Assembly (NCBI GenBank): GCA_009268125.1 | Contig: WBOU01000001.1 | Coordinates: forward strand, 649,247 to 713,246 | Origin: Chloroflexia bacterium SDU3-3 | Lineage (GTDB): Bacteria; Chloroflexota; Chloroflexia; Chloroflexales; Roseiflexaceae | Length of the DNA stretch: 64,000 nucleotides | Direction: 5' to 3' | Part shown: piece by piece, positions 55,028-64,000 of the stretch | Numbering within the stretch: position 1 is the first letter of the stretch | How the letters are laid out: the number at the start of each line of letters is the position of its first letter | Translations under genes and position numbers: made by a program | The notes under the pieces: generated by a model | Database searches by the model: none | What the model saw: the letters and a program-made list of their open reading frames with translations, nothing else | What the model was told of the DNA's origin: nothing

Positions 55028-55900
55028 CTAAAGCGCCGCCAGCTCGGGCAGGATCTCGCGGCCAAACTGCGCGATAGTGGACAGGTCGTGGGCCATGGGG
55101 ATGTCGAAGATCACGTGGTGGAAGCCTAGCCCCGCCAGCATGCGACATGTAGCTACGATCTCGGATGCGGACTGGCCGGGGAAGGTGTTGACCATGGCGG
55201 TCAGCTCGATCTCCTCGAAAGGGCGACCGACGGCCTCGCAGTGGCCGCGCAGCACATCCAGCTTGTGGCGCAGCACATCCGGCCCCGGCATAGCGAACAG
55301 GTTGCAGGCATCGGCGTACCGGGCCACCAGCCGCAGGGTCTTCTGCTCGCCGCCGCCGCCCACTAGGATGCGCGGGCGGGGCCGCGAAATCGGCTGGGGG
55401 TGGCACAGTGGGTCTTCGAGCGTGTAGTGCGCGCCGTGAAAGGGCGTGCGGTTGTCCGACCACATCTGGTGGGCGATCTGCAGGGTCTCCTCCAGGCGCT
55501 CGAAGCGCTCCTTGAGCGGCGGGAACGGGATGCCCAGGCTGCGGGCCTCGACATCGTTCCAGGCCGCGCCGATGCCCAGGTAGGCCCGCCCACCCGAGAG
55601 CACATCCAGGCTGGTCACGGTCTTCACCAGCACGCCGGGGTGGCGGTAGGCCGCGCCGGTGACGAGGGTGCCCAGCCGCACGCGCCGCGTGGCGGCGGCC
55701 AGGAAATTGAGCACGCTGTAGCCTTCGAGCATGGGGTCTTCAGGCTGGCCCACATAGCCGATCTGGAAGAAATGATCCATGGCCCAGATGCTGGCGAAGC
55801 CCGCCTCTTCGGCGGCTTGGCCTATCGCGATCAGGTGCGCACCGATCTGAGCGTCGCCGCCGGGCCAGAGAAAGCGTGAGATGGTCAGTCCAGCTCGCAT
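55028..55900 (-). CDS. LLM-class flavin-dependent oxidoreductase (F420/FMN type)
   Basis: 290 aa luciferase-like monooxygenase fold. Typical segments are AEEAGFASIWAMDHFF near 29-44, VRLGTLVTGAAYRHPGVLVKTVTSLDVLSGGRAYLGIGAAWN (in several parts, near 73-115) and the PRILVGGGGEQKTLRLVARYADACN region near 174-198. The variant with MDHFF and the YRHP loop is common among F420-dependent enzymes of Actinobacteria and Chloroflexi, so F420 is possible, but FMN cannot be excluded. The substrate is unknown. It is convergent with the DUF2726 gene and monocistronic. Confidence 0.88.
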   Translation of the reverse strand: MRAGLTISRFLWPGGDAQIGAHLIAIGQAAEEAGFASIWAMDHFFQIGYVGQPEDPMLEGYSVLNFLAAATRRVRLGTLVTGAAYRHPGVLVKTVTSLDVLSGGRAYLGIGAAWNDVEARSLGIPFPPLKERFERLEETLQIAHQMWSDNRTPFHGAHYTLEDPLCHPQPISRPRPRILVGGGGEQKTLRLVARYADACNLFAMPGPDVLRHKLDVLRGHCEAVGRPFEEIELTAMVNTFPGQSASEIVATCRMLAGLGFHHVIFDIPMAHDLSTIAQFGREILPELAAL

Positions 55901-56218
55901 GTCGTTGTACCCCTCTATGATACGCAGCCAAAACTCGTTTGGCAGGCGTAGTATACGACAGGCGAAGGATCTGTGCGAATAGCGCGGTTATCGTACTGAA
56001 CCAAGAGATTTCGGGCAAGAATGGGGCTTTGCGCACTGATTCAGCGCTAAGCGCAGGGGATGAGCGGCCAAAAATACAAAAGCGCAGCGACAGCAGCGGC
56101 CTGGCCCATCACGCGAGGTGGGCGCGCGGCTGCCGCTGGCCATGATCCGCACCGCAGCGACGAGGCCGCGCGGGCCAAGGCTGGCTCACTTTTCCCAAAC
56201 AGCAGCCTGCGGGCGCGG
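55901..56218. other. Intergenic region between LLM oxidoreductase and kdpE
   Basis: 318 nt without a convincing gene. The right part (56090-56215) is GC-rich with short palindromes but no clear terminator for the kdp transcript; the left part (55920-56040) is AT-richer and should hold the promoter of the LLM gene on the minus strand. Open frames here have no protein-like character. Confidence 0.4.
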
Positions 56219-56926
56219 TCACTCCTCGTCGCGCAGGCGGTAGCCCACGCCCAGCTCGGTCATCAGGTAGTAGGGGCGGGCTGGCTCGCGCTCAATCTTG
56301 CGGCGCAGCTGGCCGATGTAGACGCGCAGGTACTGGGCCTCGGTGCCGTAGCCCGGCCCCCAGACCTCGGTGAGCAGCTGGCGGTGGGTGACGACCTGGC
56401 CCGCGTGGCGGATGAGCGTGCTGAGCATGCGGTACTCGATCGGCGTCAGGTGGACCTCGGCGTCGTCGACCCAGACGTGGCGGCGCACCAGATCGACGCG
56501 CAGCCCGCCGACGCGGAAGGCGGTGTCGGCCAGCGGCTGGGCGCTGCGGGCGTGGTGGCGCAGCGACACGCGGATGCGGGCCAGCAGCTCGCCGGTGCCA
56601 AACGGCTTGGTCAGATAGTCGTCCGCGCCCGCGTCGAGCGCGGCGATCTTGTCCTGCTCGCGCCCACGGGCCGAGAGCACGATGATCGGGATGCTGGCCC
56701 AGCTGCGCAGCTCGGCGATGACCTGGAGGCCGTCGATGTCGGGCAGGCCGAGGTCGAGGATGATCAGGTCGGGCTGCTCTAGCGTGGCGGCACGCAGGCC
56801 ATCGCCGCCGGTCACCGCCTCGCGGTAGCGAAACTCGTGGGCCTGCAGGGTGGCGCGCAGGAAGCGCCGGATGGGGGCCTCGTCTTCGATCACCAGCACC
56901 AGCGGCTGGCTGCCTAGCTCGGTCAT
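56219..56926 (-). CDS. kdpE: Response regulator KdpE
   Basis: 235 aa OmpR-type regulator. The receiver domain has IEDE near 13-16, phospho-acceptor Asp in LDLGLPDIDG near 57, and a Lys in LTKPFG near 107. The C-terminal winged helix (LTPIEYRMLSTLIRHAGQVVTHRQLLTEVWG, read in two parts, near 162-192) ends in YLRVYIGQLRRKIE and GVGYRL. It receives phosphate from KdpD and activates kdp transcription under K+ limitation. It is the last gene of the kdpABCDE set, 107 nt after kdpD. Confidence 0.95.
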   Translation of the reverse strand: MTELGSQPLVLVIEDEAPIRRFLRATLQAHEFRYREAVTGGDGLRAATLEQPDLIILDLGLPDIDGLQVIAELRSWASIPIIVLSARGREQDKIAALDAGADDYLTKPFGTGELLARIRVSLRHHARSAQPLADTAFRVGGLRVDLVRRHVWVDDAEVHLTPIEYRMLSTLIRHAGQVVTHRQLLTEVWGPGYGTEAQYLRVYIGQLRRKIEREPARPYYLMTELGVGYRLRDEE

Positions 56927-57033
56927 GCGGTCGCTCCTCTCGTACCAGATCGTGGTCTGTGCCTGCCAGCGGGCTAGGCATCTGCGCCAGCATGGAAAAT
57001 GCCTGTCGGCTCATGGTATGTCGCGCCAGCAGC

Positions 57034-59745
57034 TCACTCGGCGGGCAGGGCGGGCGGCTGGCCATCCAGCGGGATGGTGAAGCTGAAAACCGCGCCGCCG
57101 CCGGGGCGCTGCTCGGCCCAGATCTGGCCGCCGTGGGCGTCGATGATGCCCTTGCAGATGGCCAGGCCCAGCCCCGAGCCGTGCAGGCTCGCGCCCGAGG
57201 CGCGGTAGAACTTCTCGAACACGCGGGCCTCCTCGCCGGTCGGGATGCCCGGCCCGCGGTCGGCCACCGCGACCCGCACCGCGCCCGCCTGCGGTGCCAC
57301 GCCGATCGCGATCGGCGTGCCCTCGGGGGTGTGCTTGAGCGCGTTCTCCAGCAGGTTGACCAGCACCTGCTCGATCAGCACGCCGTCGATCGGCACCAGC
57401 GGCGTATCGTCGGGTATGGCCACATCCAGCGGGCGCGCGGCGAGCTGGGCATCCAGCCGGGTGAGCGCAGCGCCCACCACCTCCTCCAGCGGCTGCCACT
57501 CCTTGGCCACCGTGATCGCACGCGACTCGATGCGGGTCATGTCCAGCAGGTTGCTGACCAGGCGGCTGAGCCGGGCCGACTCGGCGAGGATGGCCTGGGC
57601 CAGGTCGGCGCGCACGTCCTCGGGCAGCGCGGGGCCGCCCTCGATCAGGCTGCTGGATGCGCCGGTGATCGTGGCCAGCGGCGTGCGCAGATCGTGCGAG
57701 ACGGTGGAGAGCAGCGAGGCGCGGATGCGCTCGGTCTCGACCTGCACCTGGGCTTGGCGGGCCTCGTCGGCGAAGGAGAAGCGCTCGATGGCTAGGCCGA
57801 TCTGGTTGGAGAACACCTCCAGCAGGCGGCGCTGGTCGGCCACCAGCAGCGAGCGCATGTCGCCCGCGCGCACGCCCAGCACGCCCACCGCCCCGCGCGA
57901 GGCCCGCAGCGGCACATAGAGCGCGCTGGCCAGCGGCAGGGTGTTGGTGCCGTGGCCAGCCATTTCGCCGTGGTCGAAGGCCCACTGGGCCACGCCCAGC
58001 TCGGATGCGTCGGGCGCAAAGATCATGCGGGTGGTGATGCCCTCGCCCCACCAGCCGCTCAGCTGGCCCCAGGGCTGAAGCCGCCCACCGCCCACCGGCA
58101 GCAGCAGCACGGCCTGGCACTCGAAGGTCTCGCTCACGTGCACCACGGTGGAGCGCAGCAGCTGCTCCATGCTGCGCTGGCTGACCAGGGCGCGGCTGAG
58201 CGCGTAGAGCGCGGCGGTGCGGCGCTCGCGGGCGGCGGCGGAGTCGGCGCGCTGGCGCAGCTGCACGGTGAGCGTGCTGAACACTAGGCTGACGGCCAGC
58301 ATGGCCCCGAAGGTCCAGATATACTGCACATCCGAGACGGCGAAGGTGAAGAACGGGCGCACGAAGAAGAAGTCGAACGCGGCCACGCTGAGCAGCGAGG
58401 CCAGCACCGACGGCCCGCGCCCGAGCTTGGTGGATGCCAGCAGCACGCCCATCAGGTAGATCATCACCAGATTGGCCGACTCGAAGAAGGGGTGGGTGAA
58501 GGAGGCCAGCACGGTGCAGACCGCCACCACCAGCACCGACCAGCCGTAGGCGCTGGCCGAGCTGGTGGGGTGAAGCGGCACCTCGGCGATGGGCGGGGTA
58601 TCCTCGGCCTCGTCGGTGATCACCTGCACGTCGATCCCGCTCACCTGGCGCAGCAGGTCATCCACCACCGACCCAAACAGCGCGTCCTTCCAGCGCGGGC
58701 GGCGCGGCCTGCCCACGATGATCCGGCTGACGTTGCGCTGGCGGGCGTAGGCCGCGATCTCGTCGCCCGCACGGGCCGCGCTGCGGGTGGCAGTCTCGGC
58801 CCCCAGCTGCTCGGCCAGGCGGATGGCCTGCAGCACGTGGTCGCGGCGGGCCTGGGGCAGGCGGGCGTGGGCGGGCAGCTCGACGTAGAGCACCAGCCAG
58901 GCCGCGCGCATGCGGCTGGCCATGCGCCGCCCGGCGCGCACCAGGCGCATGGCCTCGGGCGCGGGGCTGATGCAGACCAGCAGGCGCTCGCGGGCGGGCC
59001 ACGGCTCGGCGATGGCCTTATCCTCGCGGTAGTCCTGCATCTGGGCGTCCACCCGCTCGGCGGTGCGGCGCAGCGCCAGCTCGCGCAGAGCGATCAGGTT
59101 GCCCTTGCGGAAGAAGCTCTGGGCGGCGCGCTCGGCCTGCTGCGGGATGTAGACCTTGCCCTCGCGCATGCGCTGCAGCACCTCGTCGGGCGGGGTGTCG
59201 ATCAGCTCGATGCTGTCGGCGCGCTCGATCACCACGTCGGGCACCGTCTCGCGCACCTGCACGCCGGTGATCTGGGCCACCACGTCGTTCAGGCTCTCGA
59301 CATGCTGCACATTCACCGTGGTGTACACGTCGATCCCAGCATCGAGCAGCTCCTCGACGTCCTGCCAGCGCTTGGCGTGGCGCGAGCCGGGCGCGTTGGT
59401 GTGGGCCAGCTCATCCACCAGAATGAGCGACGGGCGGCGGGCCAGGGCCGCGTCGATATCAAGCTCGGCCAGAGTCACCCCGCGATACGCCAGATCGTGG
59501 CGGGGCAGCACCTCCAGGCCATCCAGCATGGCCTCGGTCTCGCGCCGCCCATGGGTCTCCACCACGCCCGCCACCACATCGGCCCCGGCGGCCCTGCGCT
59601 CGTGGGCCTCGGCCAACATGGCGTAGGTCTTGCCCACCCCCGGCGAGGAGCCAAAGAAGATCTTGAGGTGGCCCTGCGACTGGCGCTGGGTGTCGGCCTG
59701 CACGCGGGCCAGCAGCGCATCGGGGTCGGGGCGCGCGTATGTCAT
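57034..59745 (-). CDS. kdpD: Osmosensitive K+ sensor histidine kinase KdpD
   Basis: 903 aa. The N-terminal KdpD domain has the Walker A-like FFGSSPGVGKTYAML near 29-43 and DELAHTNAPGSRH near 114-126; a Usp-like domain follows (CISPAPEA near 255). Four membrane helices (about 400-500) are followed by a GAF-like region, HisKA with His in VSHDLRTPLA near 672, and HATPase_c with NLLENALKHTPEG near 783 and GSGLGLAICKG near 865. It senses low K+ or osmotic state and phosphorylates KdpE. ATG 59745 (MTYARPDPD) is preferred, with GAGG 6 nt upstream; an ATG at 59760 is an alternative. Confidence 0.95.
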   Translation of the reverse strand: MTYARPDPDALLARVQADTQRQSQGHLKIFFGSSPGVGKTYAMLAEAHERRAAGADVVAGVVETHGRRETEAMLDGLEVLPRHDLAYRGVTLAELDIDAALARRPSLILVDELAHTNAPGSRHAKRWQDVEELLDAGIDVYTTVNVQHVESLNDVVAQITGVQVRETVPDVVIERADSIELIDTPPDEVLQRMREGKVYIPQQAERAAQSFFRKGNLIALRELALRRTAERVDAQMQDYREDKAIAEPWPARERLLVCISPAPEAMRLVRAGRRMASRMRAAWLVLYVELPAHARLPQARRDHVLQAIRLAEQLGAETATRSAARAGDEIAAYARQRNVSRIIVGRPRRPRWKDALFGSVVDDLLRQVSGIDVQVITDEAEDTPPIAEVPLHPTSSASAYGWSVLVVAVCTVLASFTHPFFESANLVMIYLMGVLLASTKLGRGPSVLASLLSVAAFDFFFVRPFFTFAVSDVQYIWTFGAMLAVSLVFSTLTVQLRQRADSAAARERRTAALYALSRALVSQRSMEQLLRSTVVHVSETFECQAVLLLPVGGGRLQPWGQLSGWWGEGITTRMIFAPDASELGVAQWAFDHGEMAGHGTNTLPLASALYVPLRASRGAVGVLGVRAGDMRSLLVADQRRLLEVFSNQIGLAIERFSFADEARQAQVQVETERIRASLLSTVSHDLRTPLATITGASSSLIEGGPALPEDVRADLAQAILAESARLSRLVSNLLDMTRIESRAITVAKEWQPLEEVVGAALTRLDAQLAARPLDVAIPDDTPLVPIDGVLIEQVLVNLLENALKHTPEGTPIAIGVAPQAGAVRVAVADRGPGIPTGEEARVFEKFYRASGASLHGSGLGLAICKGIIDAHGGQIWAEQRPGGGAVFSFTIPLDGQPPALPAE

Positions 59746-59855
59746 GTCATTCCTCGCCATACCTCCCCTACGCGGGGCAGAACACAAGCGATCTCCTCCC
59801 TCGCACAGCGGGAGGAGAAAGGCAGCGCAGGCCATCAGGGCGCGGTCGGGCTAGG

Positions 59856-60461
59856 CTAGAGCTGGATCTTGCCATCGAGCGCCAGGTTGAGCTTCAGCAC
59901 GTTCACGCGCGGCTCGCCCAGCACGCCCAGCTGGCGACCCTCGGTAGCGCGGCCCACCAGCGCCTCCACATCACCCTGGCTCAGGCCGCGCGCGCGGGCC
60001 ACGCGGGCCACCTGGTACGCGGCGGCTGCCGGGCTGATGTGCGGGTCGAGGCCGCTGGCCGAGGCCGTGACCAGATCTATCGGCACGGGCTGGCTGTTGC
60101 CGGGGTCGGCGGCGCGCAGCGCGTCAATTCGAGCCTGGGCGGCCTGCACCAGCGCCGGGTTCAGCGGGCCGTAGTTCGAGCCGGACGAGCCGGTGAGGGT
60201 GGCGGCGTTGAACGCGGTGTAGGGCGCGGGGCCGGTGGCCGAGAGCCGCCCCCAGAAGTACTGCGGCGCGCTAAACTCCTGGCCGATCAGCTCCGAGCCG
60301 AGCGCGCGGCCCTGCGCATCGCGCATGATACTGCCATTTGCCTGGTAGGGAAACAGCACCTGCGACAGGCCGGTAATGAGCAGCGGGTAGATCACGCCCG
60401 TGATCAGCGTGAGGATAGCCAGCGAGACGATGGCCGGGCGAATATGGCGTGTGAGATTCAT
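59856..60461 (-). CDS. kdpC: Potassium-transporting ATPase subunit KdpC
   Basis: 201 aa. One N-terminal membrane helix ([22 protein letters not shown], about 10-31) is followed by the periplasmic/extracytoplasmic domain with the family blocks [22 protein letters not shown] (two parts, near 58-79), NYGPLNP and [19 protein letters not shown] near 135-153. KdpC stabilises the KdpFABC complex and raises K+ affinity. ATG 60461 has GGAG 9 nt before it. Unlike most kdp operons, it does not follow kdpB directly: 395 nt separate them. Confidence 0.93.
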   Translation of the reverse strand: MNLTRHIRPAIVSLAILTLITGVIYPLLITGLSQVLFPYQANGSIMRDAQGRALGSELIGQEFSAPQYFWGRLSATGPAPYTAFNAATLTGSSGSNYGPLNPALVQAAQARIDALRAADPGNSQPVPIDLVTASASGLDPHISPAAAAYQVARVARARGLSQGDVEALVGRATEGRQLGVLGEPRVNVLKLNLALDGKIQL

Positions 60462-60691
60462 TAAAAATGCTCCGAGAAAGCTATGCCATCTGTGAAAATA
60501 CAAACGATAGAACAACAATGTGCTCCTTGCTCCCGCAGGCAGAGCGCCGCAGCGAGCGAGCCTCTGTGCCTGATGCAGCACGGAAATCAAACCCACCTGG
60601 CCCATGCGGCGAAGGTGCCGCTCGTGCAAACTGGCCATATGCACGAATGTCAGCCGCCAGGGAACAGCATAGGAACGCCCAAAATTGGCGT

Positions 60692-60738
60692 CCAGGGGCC
60701 ACTCCCCTGGCGGGGGTTCAGGGGCGCGGAGCCCCTGA
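60692..60738. repeat. Double-hairpin GC-rich repeat in the kdpB-kdpC gap
   Basis: Two adjacent stem-loops: CCAGGGG/CCCCTGG (60692-60698, 60704-60710) and TCAGGGGC/GCCCCTGA (60718-60725, 60731-60738). A third weaker one (ACGCC..GGCGT) lies next to it. The pair looks like a mobile REP-type element. It sits in a 395-nt gap (60462-60856) that otherwise holds no gene I can support; the open frame that spans the gap merely extends the kdpC frame upstream. In the kdp mRNA these structures fall between kdpB and kdpC. Confidence 0.6.
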
Positions 60739-60856
60739 CGCCGCCCGCGTAGGGCATCCACCCACCAAACAAGAGGAGCCATCCTCATCGGAGCCGCGCC
60801 CGGTCGGCCCGACGCAGAAACAACCCCAAAAGGAACACCCCGATACCGAAGCCCCA

Positions 60857-62928
<2,072 letters not shown>

Positions 62929-62929
<1 letters not shown>

Positions 62930-64000
62930 CACTGCACCACCATCAGCATATGCTCAACAATCGGCCCGAGCGCCAGGGCCGGGATAAACGTCAGCGCCCC
63001 CACCAGGATCACCACGCCCACCAGCAGGGCCACGAACAGCGGGCCGTGCGTGGGCAGCGTGCCCGGCCCCGCCGGGACCAGCTGCTTGCGCGCCAGCGCC
63101 CCCGCGATGGCCAGCGTGGGGATGGCCAGCCAGTAGCGCGAGAGCAGCATGGCCAGGCCCAGCGCCACGTTGTAGAAGGGGTTGTTGGCCCCCAGCCCGG
63201 CGAAGGCCGAGCCGTTGTTGTTGCCCGCCGATGAGAAGGCGTACAGCACCTCGCTCAGGCCGTGCGCGCCGGGGTTGTAGACCGAGGTGTAGCCCACGCT
63301 CTGGTCGTACAGCGCGCCCCGGCCCCAGGGCGTCGCCACCGCCACCGCCGCGCCGATCAGCACCACCGCAGGCGGGATGAGAATGATCAGCGAGGCCATC
63401 TTCATCTCGTAGGACTCGATCTTCTTGCCCAGGTACTCCGGCGTGCGCCCGACCATCAGGCCCGAGATGAACACCGCGATGATCGCGAAGGTGAGCATGC
63501 CGTACAGGCCCGACCCAGCGCCGCCGAACACCACCTCGCCCAGCTGGATGAGAAACATCGGCACCATGCCGCCCAGCGGCGTATAGCTGTCGATCATCGA
63601 GTTGACCGAGCCGTTCGAGGCGGCGGATGTCGCCACCGTCCACAGCGCCGAGTTGGCGATGCCGAAGCGGGTCTCCTTGCCCTCCATATTGCCGCCCGCC
63701 TGCTCCTCGCTGGCGGCGGCGTCCACGCCCAGCGCCGCGATGCGCGGGTTGCCGCTCTGCTCGGCCCAGGCCGCGCCGCCCAGCAGCGCCACGAACACCA
63801 CGGCCATGGCCGCGAACACTGCCCAGCCCTGCCGCGTGTCGCCCACCATCTTGCCGAAGGTGTAGCACAGCGCCGCCGGGATGAGCAGGATGGAGAGCAC
63901 CTCGGCCAGGTTCGACAGCGGCGTGGGGTTCTCGAACGGGTGCGCCGAGTTCACGTTGAAGAAGCCGCCGCCGTTGGTGCCCAGCTGCTTGATCGCCACC
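62929..64000 (-). CDS. kdpA: Potassium-transporting ATPase subunit KdpA (3' part; truncated by window edge)
   Basis: About 357 residues of the C-terminal part are present; the N-terminus lies beyond position 64000. The visible part begins with the selectivity-filter loop [22 protein letters not shown], read in two parts, followed by helices and the conserved [23 protein letters not shown] region (in two parts). KdpA is the K+-conducting subunit related to K+ channels. About 550-600 aa is usual, so a third or more is missing. Translation is coupled to kdpB by a one-base overlap. Confidence 0.95.

Overview
The window is a high-GC bacterial chromosome segment with AT-rich intergenic gaps. It carries no rRNA or tRNA, no CRISPR array, and no transposase that I can recognise. 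Gene content suggests Chloroflexota (class Chloroflexia): cytoplasmic debranching enzymes, an SdhC-A-B succinate dehydrogenase, an F420/FMN-type LLM oxidoreductase, a MoxR/vWA/DUF5682 cluster, secreted proteins with PT-rich linkers, and a secreted protein ending in a YLPLI-type tail. The taxonomic call is inference. All functions below are read from motifs, without database searches.

Layout. 1-3.1 kb: a GlgX-type debranching enzyme fused to an esterase (minus). 3.3-6.3 kb: a hypothetical gene, then an RsbQ-like alpha/beta hydrolase overlapping a PAS-histidine kinase gene. 6.4-13.6 kb: a five-gene plus-strand operon with a SWIM-like zinc protein, an uncharacterised protein, a vWA protein, a MoxR-type AAA ATPase and a DUF5682-like protein. 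13.6-17.1 kb: a secreted GH81 beta-1,3-glucanase with two C-terminal modules. 17.4-19.5 kb: a small membrane protein and malate synthase. 19.6-22.1 kb: protoglobin, a cysteine-rich MarR regulator, a CxxT glutaredoxin-like protein and a MOSC protein; a 17-bp inverted repeat overlaps the protoglobin promoter. 22.2-25.2 kb: AsnS, then a divergent TetR/SDR pair sharing two matching operators. 25.3-32.1 kb: accessory genes (hypotheticals, a beta-helix/Calx-beta surface protein, an HflX fragment, a phosphoesterase, a nucleoside phosphorylase, a large membrane protein). 32.4-35.3 kb: three ABC-2 permeases, two of them tandem duplicates, and an ArsR-type metal sensor. 35.5-39.7 kb: sucA-sucB. 39.9-42.6 kb: pullulanase. 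43.2-47.8 kb: sdhCAB and convergent ldh. 48.1-53.7 kb: a three-gene exopolysaccharide-like locus whose last gene fuses a GT-C glycosyltransferase to a GH8 glucanase. 54.1-55.9 kb: a DUF2726 protein and an LLM oxidoreductase. 56.2-64 kb: kdpABCDE (minus; kdpA cut by the window edge).

How the genes work together. Central carbon metabolism is well represented: the 2-oxoglutarate dehydrogenase E1 and E2 components, succinate dehydrogenase and malate synthase serve the TCA and glyoxylate routes, and LDH links to pyruvate. GlgX and pullulanase debranch alpha-glucans, while the GH81 enzyme attacks external beta-1,3-glucan. The main candidates for little-described systems are the RsbQ/PAS-kinase pair, the vWA/MoxR/DUF5682 operon with a split-off SWIM-like protein, the protoglobin/Cys-rich MarR/glutaredoxin unit with its visible operator, and the GT-C/GH8 polysaccharide locus.
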